Assembly (NCBI GenBank): GCA_944386805.1
Contig: CALXCO010000015.1
Coordinates: 1 to 57,146 of the forward strand
Origin: an uncultured Clostridia bacterium
Lineage (GTDB): Bacteria; Bacillota; Clostridia; Oscillospirales; Ruminococcaceae
Reading direction: 5' to 3'
DNA: 57,146 bases
A program made the position numbers and the translations under genes. Numbering within the stretch: the first letter of the stretch is position 1; each line of letters opens with the position of its first letter. The notes beneath the pieces were generated by a model. It was not told where the DNA came from, ran no database searches, and saw only the letters and a program-made list of their open reading frames with translations. This document shows positions 36,339-44,544 of this stretch, piece by piece.

Positions 36339-36366
36339 ATCCCCACCCACATGCTCAGCGCCAATT

Positions 36367-36380
36367 TGTAAGCGCTTACT
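36367..36380 (-). promoter_or_regulatory. LacI/CcpA-type operator upstream of lacI
   Basis: TGTAAGCGCTTACT, 29 bases before the regulator start, which suggests autoregulation. Confidence 0.78.
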
Positions 36381-36500
36381 TAATCTTGAGTTGATTATAT
36401 CCCATTGGTATAGGAATGTCAACGGGGAATTACAATTTTTAGCAACTATCCGAATTTTTAGCCTGTAATTTGTCGATTATTTCCTGTTATTTTGACAGAG

Positions 36501-36528
36501 CAGGGGGAAAACCGGCGGTTTCCCCCTG
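36501..36528 (-). terminator. Hairpin after sulfatase 2
   Basis: CAGGGGGAAA pairs with TTTCCCCCTG around eight bases. The T-run afterwards is weak (CTCTGTC), so termination may be partial. Confidence 0.55.
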
Positions 36529-36555
36529 TCGCCGCAAATTTTGCCTTTGGGGTCA

Positions 36556-38166
36556 TCACTTTTTTGAATATTGAAAAGCTGTGGATATGACAGCCGCAAT
36601 ATCCCCGCCGTCTTCAATCAGTTTTTTCATTTCATCGGCGTGTTCCGGCGGGACCATTCGCTTTACCCTGTTCCACAGCATTTCCGCACTGAACCGGGCA
36701 TCATACTGATACGGCACGATGTCACAGGTATCCTGATACCAGGCGAGCATTGCTGCCTGTAATTCCAGCATTCTGGGCAGATACTGCCCGTCTTTGGCAA
36801 CGTTGTGTTCTTCCAGCGGGTCGGTTTGAAGGTCATAAAACTCCAGCTTGCCATGTGCACGGTAAACCAGCTTATATCGTCCGTCAAAAATCATCGTACC
36901 CTTGCAATGGGCTTCATCCACCGACATAGCCTTTTGCCGCGGCCAGTATTCCCCATTGACATTTTCGCCGCCGCGATGGGCATTGTGGTACTCATCGCAG
37001 TGGGTTTCTCCCGCATTTCGTCCTCCTTCACAGAAAACATATTCCCGGAATGGTGCTTTGCGGTCGGCGAGCACCGGACGGAGACTGCGGCCAAACTGGG
37101 TATGGTCTGGCGTCACACCGGCAAAGTCCATCGCGGTTGCGTAAAAGTCCACCAGTTCCACCAGGCTGTCGGAAATTCCTGCATCCACCGATACTCCCTT
37201 CGGCGGCTTGACCAACAGCGGAACATTGGTCAGGCAATGCGGGAAAGCATTCTGATTTTTTTCAGGCAGGTCATAATCACCGGTGTAGTCGCCATGGTCA
37301 GAGAAGAAAAAGATAGCGGCATTGTCATAGCGTCCGGCGTCTTTCAGTGCCTGAATCAGCCTTCCGAACTCTTCATCCACCTTCATGCACATGCCCAGAT
37401 AAACTGCCCGCATTTCATCCCAATCTGCCTCTGTATACTGTTCCAGACCAATCATATTCTGCCGGACAAGCTGTTCGATGTAAGCCTTGTCGGCGTCAGG
37501 AAGATTTTTGGCACGACGGCGCAGTTTTTGGCGGTCAATCGCTGAAAAATAGGGTTCCTCGACCTGATAGGGCGGATGCGGGAACATCAGTCCGAGAAAA
37601 ACACACAGCGGCTGCTCCGGGTCGGCAGTGCGGATATACCGTGCAGCAGCATCGACCGCTTCATCATCAGAAGAGTAATTTTTCCCGTTTTCGTCCACCT
37701 TGAGCTGACCCCGATAGAAGGAATAAAAGTCCTTATCTCCACGTTTTCCCCTTGGATTTTCCCGAACAGGTCCGGGAGCAGACGGCACTTCTCCTCCGTA
37801 AAAGATTTCGCTTGCATGCCGTTCACACAGTCCCTTGATCTGACCGGCAATCAGATCATTTCGCGCATTCATCCACACATCATATCCAGCATCTTTCAGT
37901 TCACTGAAAATGGAGCTTTCATGCGATCTGAGCAGGTGAGCCATCGTCCGGTGCCCGTAGACATGGGGATACAACCCGGTTGCGAAACTGCACCGGCTGG
38001 GCACACAGACCGGATTCTGACAAAAAGCGTTCCGGAACGACACGGCGTCTGTCTGTTGAAAACGGTCAAGGTTGGGTGTAACAGAAGCCGGGTTGCCAAG
38101 ATGACGAAGGGCATCTGCGCGCATCTGATCTGGATTAAAAATAATAATATCGGGATGTCTGTCCAT
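36556..38166 (-). CDS. Sulfatase 2 (formylglycine type, CxPSR)
   Basis: 536 residues. The modification site NPVCVPSRCSFATGLYPH is near residue 53, with the classic Cys-x-Pro-Ser-Arg. Metal sites are in IIFNPDQMRAD at the N terminus and FFSDHGDYTGDYDLPEK near 290. No signal peptide, so it is cytosolic like sulfatase 1. GAAAGGAG lies before the ATG. It is upstream of lacI on the same strand. The two sulfatases differ throughout, so they probably act on different sulfate positions or sugars. Confidence 0.92.
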   Translation of the reverse strand: MDRHPDIIIFNPDQMRADALRHLGNPASVTPNLDRFQQTDAVSFRNAFCQNPVCVPSRCSFATGLYPHVYGHRTMAHLLRSHESSIFSELKDAGYDVWMNARNDLIAGQIKGLCERHASEIFYGGEVPSAPGPVRENPRGKRGDKDFYSFYRGQLKVDENGKNYSSDDEAVDAAARYIRTADPEQPLCVFLGLMFPHPPYQVEEPYFSAIDRQKLRRRAKNLPDADKAYIEQLVRQNMIGLEQYTEADWDEMRAVYLGMCMKVDEEFGRLIQALKDAGRYDNAAIFFFSDHGDYTGDYDLPEKNQNAFPHCLTNVPLLVKPPKGVSVDAGISDSLVELVDFYATAMDFAGVTPDHTQFGRSLRPVLADRKAPFREYVFCEGGRNAGETHCDEYHNAHRGGENVNGEYWPRQKAMSVDEAHCKGTMIFDGRYKLVYRAHGKLEFYDLQTDPLEEHNVAKDGQYLPRMLELQAAMLAWYQDTCDIVPYQYDARFSAEMLWNRVKRMVPPEHADEMKKLIEDGGDIAAVISTAFQYSKK

Positions 38167-38186
38167 GATAGTCTCCTTTCACACGA

Positions 38187-38200
38187 AGAAAGCGCTTACA
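38187..38200 (-). promoter_or_regulatory. LacI/CcpA-type operator upstream of sulfatase 2
   Basis: On the minus strand TGTAAGCGCTTTCT, about 21 bases before the start codon and just ahead of the ribosome site. Confidence 0.75.
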
Positions 38201-38321
38201 TATTTCATATTATAACATTCCGTCTTCTAAAATTCAACAAAAAATGCGCAAAAGAAAAAAATATTCTATATGATATAGGAATTTTTACATTTTTATCATT
38301 GCCGCATCTATATCCTGATAC

Positions 38322-38350
38322 TGAAAAAGCCCGGCGACAGCCAGGCTTTC
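38322..38350 (-). terminator. Terminator after the HesB-like gene
   Basis: AAGCCTGG pairs with CCGGGCTT (one G-T pair) around CTGTCG, followed by TTTC on the minus strand. Confidence 0.75.
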
Positions 38351-38406
38351 CCAGAAATATAACCTTGATATTCAATTACACCAGCTGAAAGCAACTTACC
38401 TTCCGG

Positions 38407-38697
38407 TCAGAACCCACCGCGTCCACAGCTGCAACCACAGCCCTGCTGCCGTTGGATTACCAGTTCCCCATCTTTTTCATCGAGTATCATACCGGCCGTC
38501 ATCCACTTGGTCTGCAAATCCATGACAACCGGAATACCGTTAAACATCACCGGCGTCTCATCCTCTGCATCGACAAGTTCGATATCCAGCGCCTTGTCAA
38601 AACCTCCTGTATCCCGCATGGACAGCCGTACCTTTGTACAGTGATTATTTTCAAGGGCATCAGCAAGCAATTTACTTGCGCGATCTGTAATATCCAT
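38407..38697 (-). CDS. HesB/IscA-like Fe-S protein
   Basis: 96 residues. The fold region (ITDRASKLLADAL ... RLSMRDTGGF ... LVIQRQQGCGCSCG) resembles HesB-like proteins of Firmicutes, with a cluster of three cysteines at the very C terminus that could bind iron or a [2Fe-2S] cluster. It follows the small thioredoxin gene by 16 bases and is the last gene before the terminator. A role in Fe-S or redox stress repair under the adjacent ArsR regulator is inference. Confidence 0.78.
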   Translation of the reverse strand: MDITDRASKLLADALENNHCTKVRLSMRDTGGFDKALDIELVDAEDETPVMFNGIPVVMDLQTKWMTAGMILDEKDGELVIQRQQGCGCSCGRGGF

Positions 38698-38713
38698 TCT
38701 GTCCTTCGGCTCC

Positions 38714-39088
38714 TTACAGGTTCTGTTCTTTCAGAAGCTTTTCCACCTCATCGGTTTTGATCACTCTGCCCGCACTGACTACCTTGTCATTGACCACAAG
38801 GGCAGGCATTCTCATCACGCCATACCGCGCAATGACCTGCATATCGGTGACATACGCAAATCTGACCGGCAAATCAAGGCTTTTGATTGCCGCCCGGACG
38901 TTTTCTGCCAGAGCATGACAGGAAGCACACCCGCTTCCCAACACCATTACACAATTTTCTCCTGTATTCGAACCGGAGCAGGGATTTTCCATTCCACTGA
39001 GGTCTGCCGCGGTAACAGGCTCCCCATCCTTGCATCCACAGGAAACGGAAATTGTCTCTTTTTTCTTGCCAAATCCAAATAATGCCAT
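38714..39088 (-). CDS. Small thioredoxin/glutaredoxin-like protein
   Basis: 124 residues. The redox site is LGSGCASCHALAENV near 52, in a glutaredoxin-like fold with the cis-Pro in RMPALVVNDKVVSAG near 95. The N-terminal 45 residues add another CGC motif (SVSCGCKDG) and further cysteines. This subfamily is often encoded beside ArsR regulators and metal or sulfur-compound permeases. The ATG at 39088 follows GGAGGAATTG. Confidence 0.85.
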   Translation of the reverse strand: MALFGFGKKKETISVSCGCKDGEPVTAADLSGMENPCSGSNTGENCVMVLGSGCASCHALAENVRAAIKSLDLPVRFAYVTDMQVIARYGVMRMPALVVNDKVVSAGRVIKTDEVEKLLKEQNL

Positions 39089-39159
39089 CTTCAATTCCTC
39101 CAAATCATCTGACAAAACGTCATAGAGTCATCAGTTCTATTTTTTTCGATTTAATATTC

Positions 39160-39195
39160 TGAAATAAAGGCTGCCTTTCAGCCGACAGCCCTTAT
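39160..39195 (-). terminator. Hairpin directly after arsR
   Basis: GGCTGTC and GGCAGCC pair around GGCTGAAA, followed by TTTATTTC; the left arm abuts the arsR stop. It suggests that the thioredoxin/HesB genes have their own start downstream. Confidence 0.65.
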
Positions 39196-39506
39196 TTTTT
39201 GACACATCCGCATGAATATTGCGTACAGATATTTTTAGCAGTCAGACGTTCCAGCAGTTGTCTGGCGACCTGGCTTCCCTGCTCACTGATGGAGTAGTGG
39301 GTCCATTTACCCTCTGCGCGGCCAACCACGACCCCGGAATCACACAAAATCTTCATATGATAAGACAAGGTAGACTGACTGATCTGCAAATTTTCCAGCA
39401 AAACACAGGCGCATTTCTCACCGCTGCGAAGCAGCTCCAGTATCTGAAGACGGTTGACATCACAAAATGCCTTAAACACCTTTGCCTCTGCCGCGTAATC
39501 CTCCAT
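39192..39506 (-). CDS. ArsR-family metal/thiol-responsive repressor
   Basis: 104 residues. Winged helix with LRSGEKCACVLLENLQISQS: the CxC in the recognition-helix region is the arsenic/antimony-type sensor site of ArsR proteins. A second cysteine group lies at the C terminus (CTQYSCGC). An ATCAAA...TTTGAT dyad lies just upstream of the gene and is probably its operator. No arsenic exporter is present, so the signal may be arsenite, another thiophilic metal, or sulfur stress. Confidence 0.9.
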   Translation of the reverse strand: MEDYAAEAKVFKAFCDVNRLQILELLRSGEKCACVLLENLQISQSTLSYHMKILCDSGVVVGRAEGKWTHYSISEQGSQVARQLLERLTAKNICTQYSCGCVKK

Positions 39507-39527
39507 TCAGTTGCCTCCTCTCATCAC

Positions 39528-39548
39528 ATCAAAATTATTCGATTTGAT
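39528..39548. promoter_or_regulatory. ArsR-type operator
   Basis: ATCAAA, nine bases, TTTGAT, an imperfect 21-base dyad about 22 bases upstream of arsR. The half-site TTCGATTT recurs upstream of the thioredoxin gene (around 39146). Confidence 0.65.
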
Positions 39549-39605
39549 AACAGTATATACCCAAAATTCCAAAATGTCAACCCAATTTTTCCGATAAATC
39601 CATCA

Positions 39606-40412
39606 TCACTGACGGTTTATCCCGGTAGGAGAAACGCCGATAATTTTTTTATATGCCCGGAAAAAGGCTGAATAATCTCCGAATCCGCACCGTTCGGCCG
39701 CAATTGCCGCCGGTATTCCCTGACGAAGCAGGTCATGAGCTTTCGCCACCCGTTTATGAATCAGATAATTTCGGACAGTGGTTCCGGTTGCCTGCTTGAA
39801 CAGGCAATTGAGGTGATTTTTGCTCAGAAAAAATCGTTCACTCAGGCTGTCCAGCGTGATCGGGTCGGACAATGAACGGTTCAGATAGTGGATAATCTGA
39901 TCGACCGTGCGGCTCTGTATCGCGGCGTTCCCCGTATGCCCCAGCAAATCCATCCGCACAATCTGTGACAAAAGCGCCTCCAGACGGATAGACAACAGCA
40001 TATCCCGTTGTCTGCCGTCCTCGCATTCCAGCATCGCCTCGAAATACCCTTCCATCGAAAATCCGTCTGCACCTTCAAAATAGATATCCTGACGGCCGCT
40101 GTCCCCAAAAAAAGGCGCCAGCAGCAGTTCTTCCCGTTCTCTGCTCAGAATATCCTTCTGAAAATGCAGCGCGTACCGTTCATATTCCTGACTGCTTTCC
40201 ACCTTAACGCCGTGAAAGGTTCCCGGCGCCAGCAGCAGGATACTGTGAGGAGCCGGCTCGTACCGTTTGCCCTCAACCAGATAGCTGACCTGTCCGTGGA
40301 TAAAATAATACACCTCAAAAAATGGATGGCAGTGCAGCGCATACTGATCGGTTGCGGTATAGGAAAAAGAATGCGACAGGTTGACCTGTTCTGTCTCAAT
40401 GTGATTCTGCAT
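39606..40412 (-). CDS. AraC-family transcriptional regulator
   Basis: 268 residues. The N-terminal cupin sugar-binding domain (HCHPFFEVYYFIHGQ) is followed by the C-terminal AraC double helix-turn-helix (TLDSLSERFFLSKNHLNCLF and CGFGDYSAFFRAYKKIIGVSP). The ATG at 40412 follows AAAAGGAAG. It is divergent from the isomerase/oxidoreductase cassette and is the obvious candidate to control it. The direct repeat TTTTGCAA occurs twice in the shared region (40466 and 40500). Confidence 0.9.
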   Translation of the reverse strand: MQNHIETEQVNLSHSFSYTATDQYALHCHPFFEVYYFIHGQVSYLVEGKRYEPAPHSILLLAPGTFHGVKVESSQEYERYALHFQKDILSREREELLLAPFFGDSGRQDIYFEGADGFSMEGYFEAMLECEDGRQRDMLLSIRLEALLSQIVRMDLLGHTGNAAIQSRTVDQIIHYLNRSLSDPITLDSLSERFFLSKNHLNCLFKQATGTTVRNYLIHKRVAKAHDLLRQGIPAAIAAERCGFGDYSAFFRAYKKIIGVSPTGINRQ

Positions 40413-40494
40413 GCCGGACACTTCCTTTTTATTCTTCTATTCTGAGTGTAATATAAAATCGTGATTTTTGCAATATAAACCCTTATCTTTTCAA

Positions 40495-40523
40495 TTGGAT
40501 TTTGCAAAAAAAGCTGTTATACT
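40495..40523 (+). promoter_or_regulatory. Promoter of the isomerase/oxidoreductase cassette
   Basis: TTGGAT, 17 bases, TATACT. One copy of the TTTTGCAA repeat overlaps its spacer, as expected for AraC-type control. Confidence 0.6.
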
Positions 40524-40575
40524 GTTCCCATCAGCAGATATGCTAAATTCTATATGCGATAAGGGGATTTTGATT

Positions 40576-41334
40576 ATGCAGATTGGCGCACAGCTCTATA
40601 CTCTGAGAACGTACCTGCAAACCGAATCAGACATTCGGCTGAGTCTGGAAAAGGTTGCAAAGATGGGTTACCGTTATATACAGGTGTCCGGGATGGGAAA
40701 AATTGATCCCCATCTTCTGCGGGAAATCTGTGACAAACTGGAACTGAAAATTGTGCTGACCCACAACGCTCCCGAACGTTTCTTAAACGATATCGACAAT
40801 CTGATCGAAGAACACAACATCCTCGGCTGTGATTATATCGGGCTGGGTTCGATGCCGGAAAAATACCGCTGCGATTACTGGATTGACCAGTTTGGCAAAG
40901 ATTTTATAGAGCCTGCAAAGAAAATTGCGGCGGCTGGAAAGCTGTTTATGTACCACAACCACAACTTTGAGTTTGAGCGCATGCCCGACGGACGGCTGCT
41001 GATGGAGCATCTGCTGGATCAGATGCCTGCCGAGCTGATGGGCATCACGCTGGACACCTACTGGGTACAGGCTGGCGGCGCTGATATCTATCAGTGGCTG
41101 GACATCCTCCAGGACCGGATTCCCTGCGTCCATTTCAAGGATATGGCCGTCTCAGGCTGGAACCCGATTATGGCACCGGTTGGAGAAGGCAACCTCAACT
41201 TCCCGGCTATCATCAAAAAGCTGGAAGAGCTGGGCAAGACCAAATATGCACTTGTCGAACAGGATACCTGCCAGGGCAGCCCATTTGACTGCCTGCAGCG
41301 GAGCTTTGATTATCTTAAATCGCTTGGACTGTAA
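40576..41334 (+). CDS. Sugar isomerase/epimerase-like TIM barrel, copy 1
   Basis: 252 residues, xylose isomerase-like/AP endonuclease 2 barrel. Metal and catalytic positions are visible in LFMYHNHNFEFE (near 133), GITLDTYWVQAG (near 158), CVHFKDMA (near 185) and ALVEQDTC (near 225). Family members isomerise or epimerise sugars, or split 3-keto-glycosides together with a Gfo/Idh/MocA oxidoreductase. One such oxidoreductase gene follows after 12 bases. AAGGGGATTTTG precedes the ATG. Confidence 0.88.
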   Translation: MQIGAQLYTLRTYLQTESDIRLSLEKVAKMGYRYIQVSGMGKIDPHLLREICDKLELKIVLTHNAPERFLNDIDNLIEEHNILGCDYIGLGSMPEKYRCDYWIDQFGKDFIEPAKKIAAAGKLFMYHNHNFEFERMPDGRLLMEHLLDQMPAELMGITLDTYWVQAGGADIYQWLDILQDRIPCVHFKDMAVSGWNPIMAPVGEGNLNFPAIIKKLEELGKTKYALVEQDTCQGSPFDCLQRSFDYLKSLGL

Positions 41335-41346
41335 AGGAGAATGACA

Positions 41347-42501
41347 ATGGAATTTATCAAAATGGGTGTAATTGGTGTCGGCAACATGGGCTCTTCCCAT
41401 GCCAAATCCATTGCACAGGGACTAATTCCCGGCATGCAGCTGACTGCAATCGCAGACCGTGACCCCAACCGCCGTAAATGGGCGGAACAGAACCTTCCTG
41501 AATCAGTCACCATCTTTGAGGAGGGCGACGACCTGATTGACAGCGGCATTTGTGACGCCGTCATTATTGCGACACCCCACTATCAGCATCCGGTTCTTGC
41601 CATCAAGGCGATGAAAAAAGGCCTGCATGTCATGTGCGAAAAGCCCGCCGGTGTTTACACCAAAGCGGTACGCGAGATGAACGAAGTCGCTTCCCAGTGC
41701 GATGTAACCTTTGCGATGATGTTCAACCAGCGCACCAACTGCGTCTTCCGGAAAATGCGGGAGCTGGTCCAGAGCGGAAAATATGGCCAAATCAAGCGGG
41801 TCAACTGGATTATCACGACCTGGTATCGTACCCAGGCATACTATGACTCCGGAGCCTGGAGAGCGACCTGGGCAGGAGAAGGCGGCGGCGTACTGCTCAA
41901 CCAGTGCCCGCACAACCTCGACCTTTTGCAGTGGATTTGCGGAATGCCCAGCAAGGTAACTGCTTTCTGTCACGAAGGCAAATGGCATAACATCGAGGTC
42001 GAAGACGACGTAACTGCTTATCTGGAATACCCCAACGGTGCAACCGGCGTATTTATCACCACCACAGGCGATGCACCCGGCACCAACCGGTTTGAAATTA
42101 CGATGGACAAAGCGAAAATCGTCTGCGATGACTTCAAGCTGTCAGTTTATGAGCTGGATGTCAGCGAACGGGAATTCTGCTTTACCTCCAAAGAAGGATT
42201 CGCTCAGCCTTCCGGCAAATGGGTCGACGTCGAAACCGACGGTCTCAATCCGCAGCACAATGGTGTCCTGGCTGCCTTTGCGGGACATATTCTGCATGGA
42301 GATCCGCTGGTTGCGCACGGTGAAGAAGGCATCAACGGCCTGACCCTTTCCAACTGCATGCACCTTTCCAGCTGGCTGGGTCAGACGGTAACGCTGCCGA
42401 TTGACGAAGACCTCTTCTATCAGAAACTCAGCGAAAAGGTTGCAAACTCTAAGGTCAAAACCGGCGAAAGCGTCCATTTTGATACTGAAGGAACCTATTA
42501 A
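41347..42501 (+). CDS. Gfo/Idh/MocA oxidoreductase, copy 1
   Basis: 384 residues. The Rossmann loop VIGVGNMGSSHAKSI is at the N terminus, VMCEKPAGVYTKAV is the EKP motif near 97, and WAGEGGGVLLNQCPHNLDLLQW holds the catalytic/His motif near 185. It oxidises or reduces a sugar hydroxyl with NAD(P). The ATG at 41347 lies eight bases after AAAGGAGA; an earlier ATG at 41341 is too close. It is the second gene of the cassette; a strong hairpin follows it. Confidence 0.9.
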   Translation: MEFIKMGVIGVGNMGSSHAKSIAQGLIPGMQLTAIADRDPNRRKWAEQNLPESVTIFEEGDDLIDSGICDAVIIATPHYQHPVLAIKAMKKGLHVMCEKPAGVYTKAVREMNEVASQCDVTFAMMFNQRTNCVFRKMRELVQSGKYGQIKRVNWIITTWYRTQAYYDSGAWRATWAGEGGGVLLNQCPHNLDLLQWICGMPSKVTAFCHEGKWHNIEVEDDVTAYLEYPNGATGVFITTTGDAPGTNRFEITMDKAKIVCDDFKLSVYELDVSEREFCFTSKEGFAQPSGKWVDVETDGLNPQHNGVLAAFAGHILHGDPLVAHGEEGINGLTLSNCMHLSSWLGQTVTLPIDEDLFYQKLSEKVANSKVKTGESVHFDTEGTY

Positions 42502-42516
42502 GTCGTCTTATCCCTG

Positions 42517-42542
42517 TGCCTGCCGTATTGTAACGGCAGGCA
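42517..42542 (+). repeat. Intra-operon hairpin
   Basis: TGCCTGCCGT and ACGGCAGGCA are exact inverted copies around ATTGTA. No T-run follows, so it may stabilise or process the transcript, or partly reduce read-through, rather than end it. Confidence 0.75.
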
Positions 42543-42578
42543 TGGGGTTTGCTGCCATACAGGGAAAGGATACAGACC

Positions 42579-43430
42579 ATGTTTAAAAATATTGAGCTGT
42601 CCGGATTTTCGGACGAAATCTCCCCGGATTTTGACCGGCAGTTGCAGGTCATTCGCCAGCTTGGCATGAAATACATCGAAATCCGTGGAGTGGATAGAAA
42701 AAATATTGCTGACCTGACCGAAGAAGAGGTCGCACAGGTCAAAGCAAAACTGGATGCAGCCGGTGTACAGATTTCTTCGATTGGCTCACCAATTGGAAAG
42801 ATCGACATCACCGATGATTTTGCACCCCATCTGGAAATCTTCCGGCGTCTGCTCACAACCGCTAAGACGCTGAATACCCGTTATATCCGGATGTTCAGCT
42901 TTTATATGCCAAAAGGCGCTGACACTGCCGATTACCGGGAGGAAGTACTGGCACGTCTGAAGGTGCTGATTCGGGAAGCAGAAAAAGCAGATATTGTGCT
43001 GCTGCATGAAAATGAAAAAGAAATCTATGGTGACACCGATCTGCGGTGTCTGGATTTGATGGAACAACTGGCATGCGATCATTTCAAGGCTGTATTTGAT
43101 TTTGCAAACTTTGTCCAGTGCGGCGTAGATACGCTGAAAGCATACCAGCGGCTCAAACAGTACATCACCTATATCCATATCAAGGACGCGGTTCTGGAAA
43201 CCGGAACCGTCGTGCCTCCTGGAAAGGGAGACGGACATCTGCCGGAAATTCTCGCCAGCTTCAAAGCGGATGGATATACCGGATTTCTGTCGCTGGAACC
43301 GCATCTGACTAACTTTACCGGCCTGACCGGACTGGAAAAAGATGCAGAACACCGCGAGACTGTCCTGACCGGAGAAGAAGCTTTTACACTGGCACATGAC
43401 AGTCTGATTGGCATACTTGACAAAATCTGA
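42579..43430 (+). CDS. Sugar isomerase/epimerase-like TIM barrel, copy 2
   Basis: 283 residues, same fold class as copy 1 but clearly divergent. FSDEISPDFDRQLQVIRQLG opens the barrel. The metal positions are in VLLHENEKEIYG (near 148), AVFDFANFVQCG (near 175) and ITYIHIKDA (near 200), with SLEPHL near 245. The catalytic residues differ enough to suggest a different step or sugar. GGGAAAGGATACAGACC precedes the ATG. It overlaps no neighbour and is followed by the second oxidoreductase 13 bases later. Confidence 0.88.
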   Translation: MFKNIELSGFSDEISPDFDRQLQVIRQLGMKYIEIRGVDRKNIADLTEEEVAQVKAKLDAAGVQISSIGSPIGKIDITDDFAPHLEIFRRLLTTAKTLNTRYIRMFSFYMPKGADTADYREEVLARLKVLIREAEKADIVLLHENEKEIYGDTDLRCLDLMEQLACDHFKAVFDFANFVQCGVDTLKAYQRLKQYITYIHIKDAVLETGTVVPPGKGDGHLPEILASFKADGYTGFLSLEPHLTNFTGLTGLEKDAEHRETVLTGEEAFTLAHDSLIGILDKI

Positions 43431-43443
43431 TGGGGGAATCCTT

Positions 43444-44448
43444 ATGCAAAAAGCCGCAATCGTCGGCTGTGGCGGCATTGCCGCCGTCCATTCTGCGGTC
43501 CTGAACGACCTGCCGGAAGTGGAACTAATTGCCTGCGCCGATATCCGTCCTGAACGGGCGGCATCCATGGCTGAACAGTACCATCTGCACGCCTATACTT
43601 CACTGGAACAGATGCTGGACGCGGAGCAGATCGACGTCCTGCACATCTGTACTCCGCATTACCTGCATGTCCCAATGGCACAGGAGGCGCATCGCCGGGG
43701 TATCCATGTCTTCATGGAAAAACCTCCCGCCATCAGCCGTCAGCAGCAGCAGGCTCTCTTTCAGCTGGATGACGGCGGCGCAAGGGTCGGCGTCTGTTTC
43801 CAGAACCGCTATATTGATGCGACAAAGAAACTCAAATCCATGCTGGACAGCGGCGAAACCGGACGTGTACTTGGTGTCCGCGGATTTGTCACCTGGCACC
43901 GGGACGCGCCTTATTACATCGAAAGCGGCTGGCGCGGAAAGCTGGAGACGGAAGGCGGCGGCGCGCTGATCAACCAGTCGATTCACACCCTTGACCTGAT
44001 GAACTACTTTCTGGGACGTCCCGATTCGGTGGAAGCGATATGCACCAACCGCCACTTAAAGGGTGTCATCGAAGTGGAAGATACTGTCGACGCTCTGATT
44101 GACTATGCAGGCGTTCCGGGTATCTTTTATGCAACGACCGCCTACAGCGTCAATTCCCCGGTCCTGATTGAACTAGCCTGCGAGAAAATGACGGTACGGA
44201 TGGAAGAAACCGAGGTCACCATCCGTCGTCCCGGTCAGCCGGCTGAACACATCTCCTACCCTTCCAACTGCAATCTGGGAAAAGATTACTGGGGTGCAGG
44301 ACATTACAGCTGCATCGAAGATTTTTATCACTGTCTGGAAAAAGGTCTTCCCTTCCAGAACGACCTTCCCAGTGTCCGCAATACCCTTGATCTGATGCTT
44401 TCGGTTTATGAATCGGCCGCAAACGGCGGAAAGCCGATTGCGCTGTAA
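43444..44448 (+). CDS. Gfo/Idh/MocA oxidoreductase, copy 2
   Basis: 334 residues. IVGCGGIAAVHSAVLNDL is the Rossmann loop, VFMEKPPAISRQQ the EKP motif near 93, and LETEGGGALINQSIHTLDLMNY the catalytic region near 172. With copy 1 it gives two oxidoreductase/isomerase pairs in one transcript. AAAATCTGATGGGGGAA precedes the ATG. A terminator ends the unit just before the convergent uronate operon. Confidence 0.9.
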   Translation: MQKAAIVGCGGIAAVHSAVLNDLPEVELIACADIRPERAASMAEQYHLHAYTSLEQMLDAEQIDVLHICTPHYLHVPMAQEAHRRGIHVFMEKPPAISRQQQQALFQLDDGGARVGVCFQNRYIDATKKLKSMLDSGETGRVLGVRGFVTWHRDAPYYIESGWRGKLETEGGGALINQSIHTLDLMNYFLGRPDSVEAICTNRHLKGVIEVEDTVDALIDYAGVPGIFYATTAYSVNSPVLIELACEKMTVRMEETEVTIRRPGQPAEHISYPSNCNLGKDYWGAGHYSCIEDFYHCLEKGLPFQNDLPSVRNTLDLMLSVYESAANGGKPIAL

Positions 44449-44468
44449 ACAATTGTACAGACAAAGTC

Positions 44469-44512
44469 AGTGCCCTTCTGGTGTGAGATTTCTCATCAGA
44501 AGGGCACTTTGT
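44469..44512. terminator. Terminator between the cassette and the uronate operon
   Basis: AGTGCCCTTCTG pairs with CAGAAGGGCACT, followed by TTGTT. It lies between convergent genes. Confidence 0.88.
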
Positions 44513-44544
44513 TATCAACTATTTACATCTTTGCGTGCGCTGCA

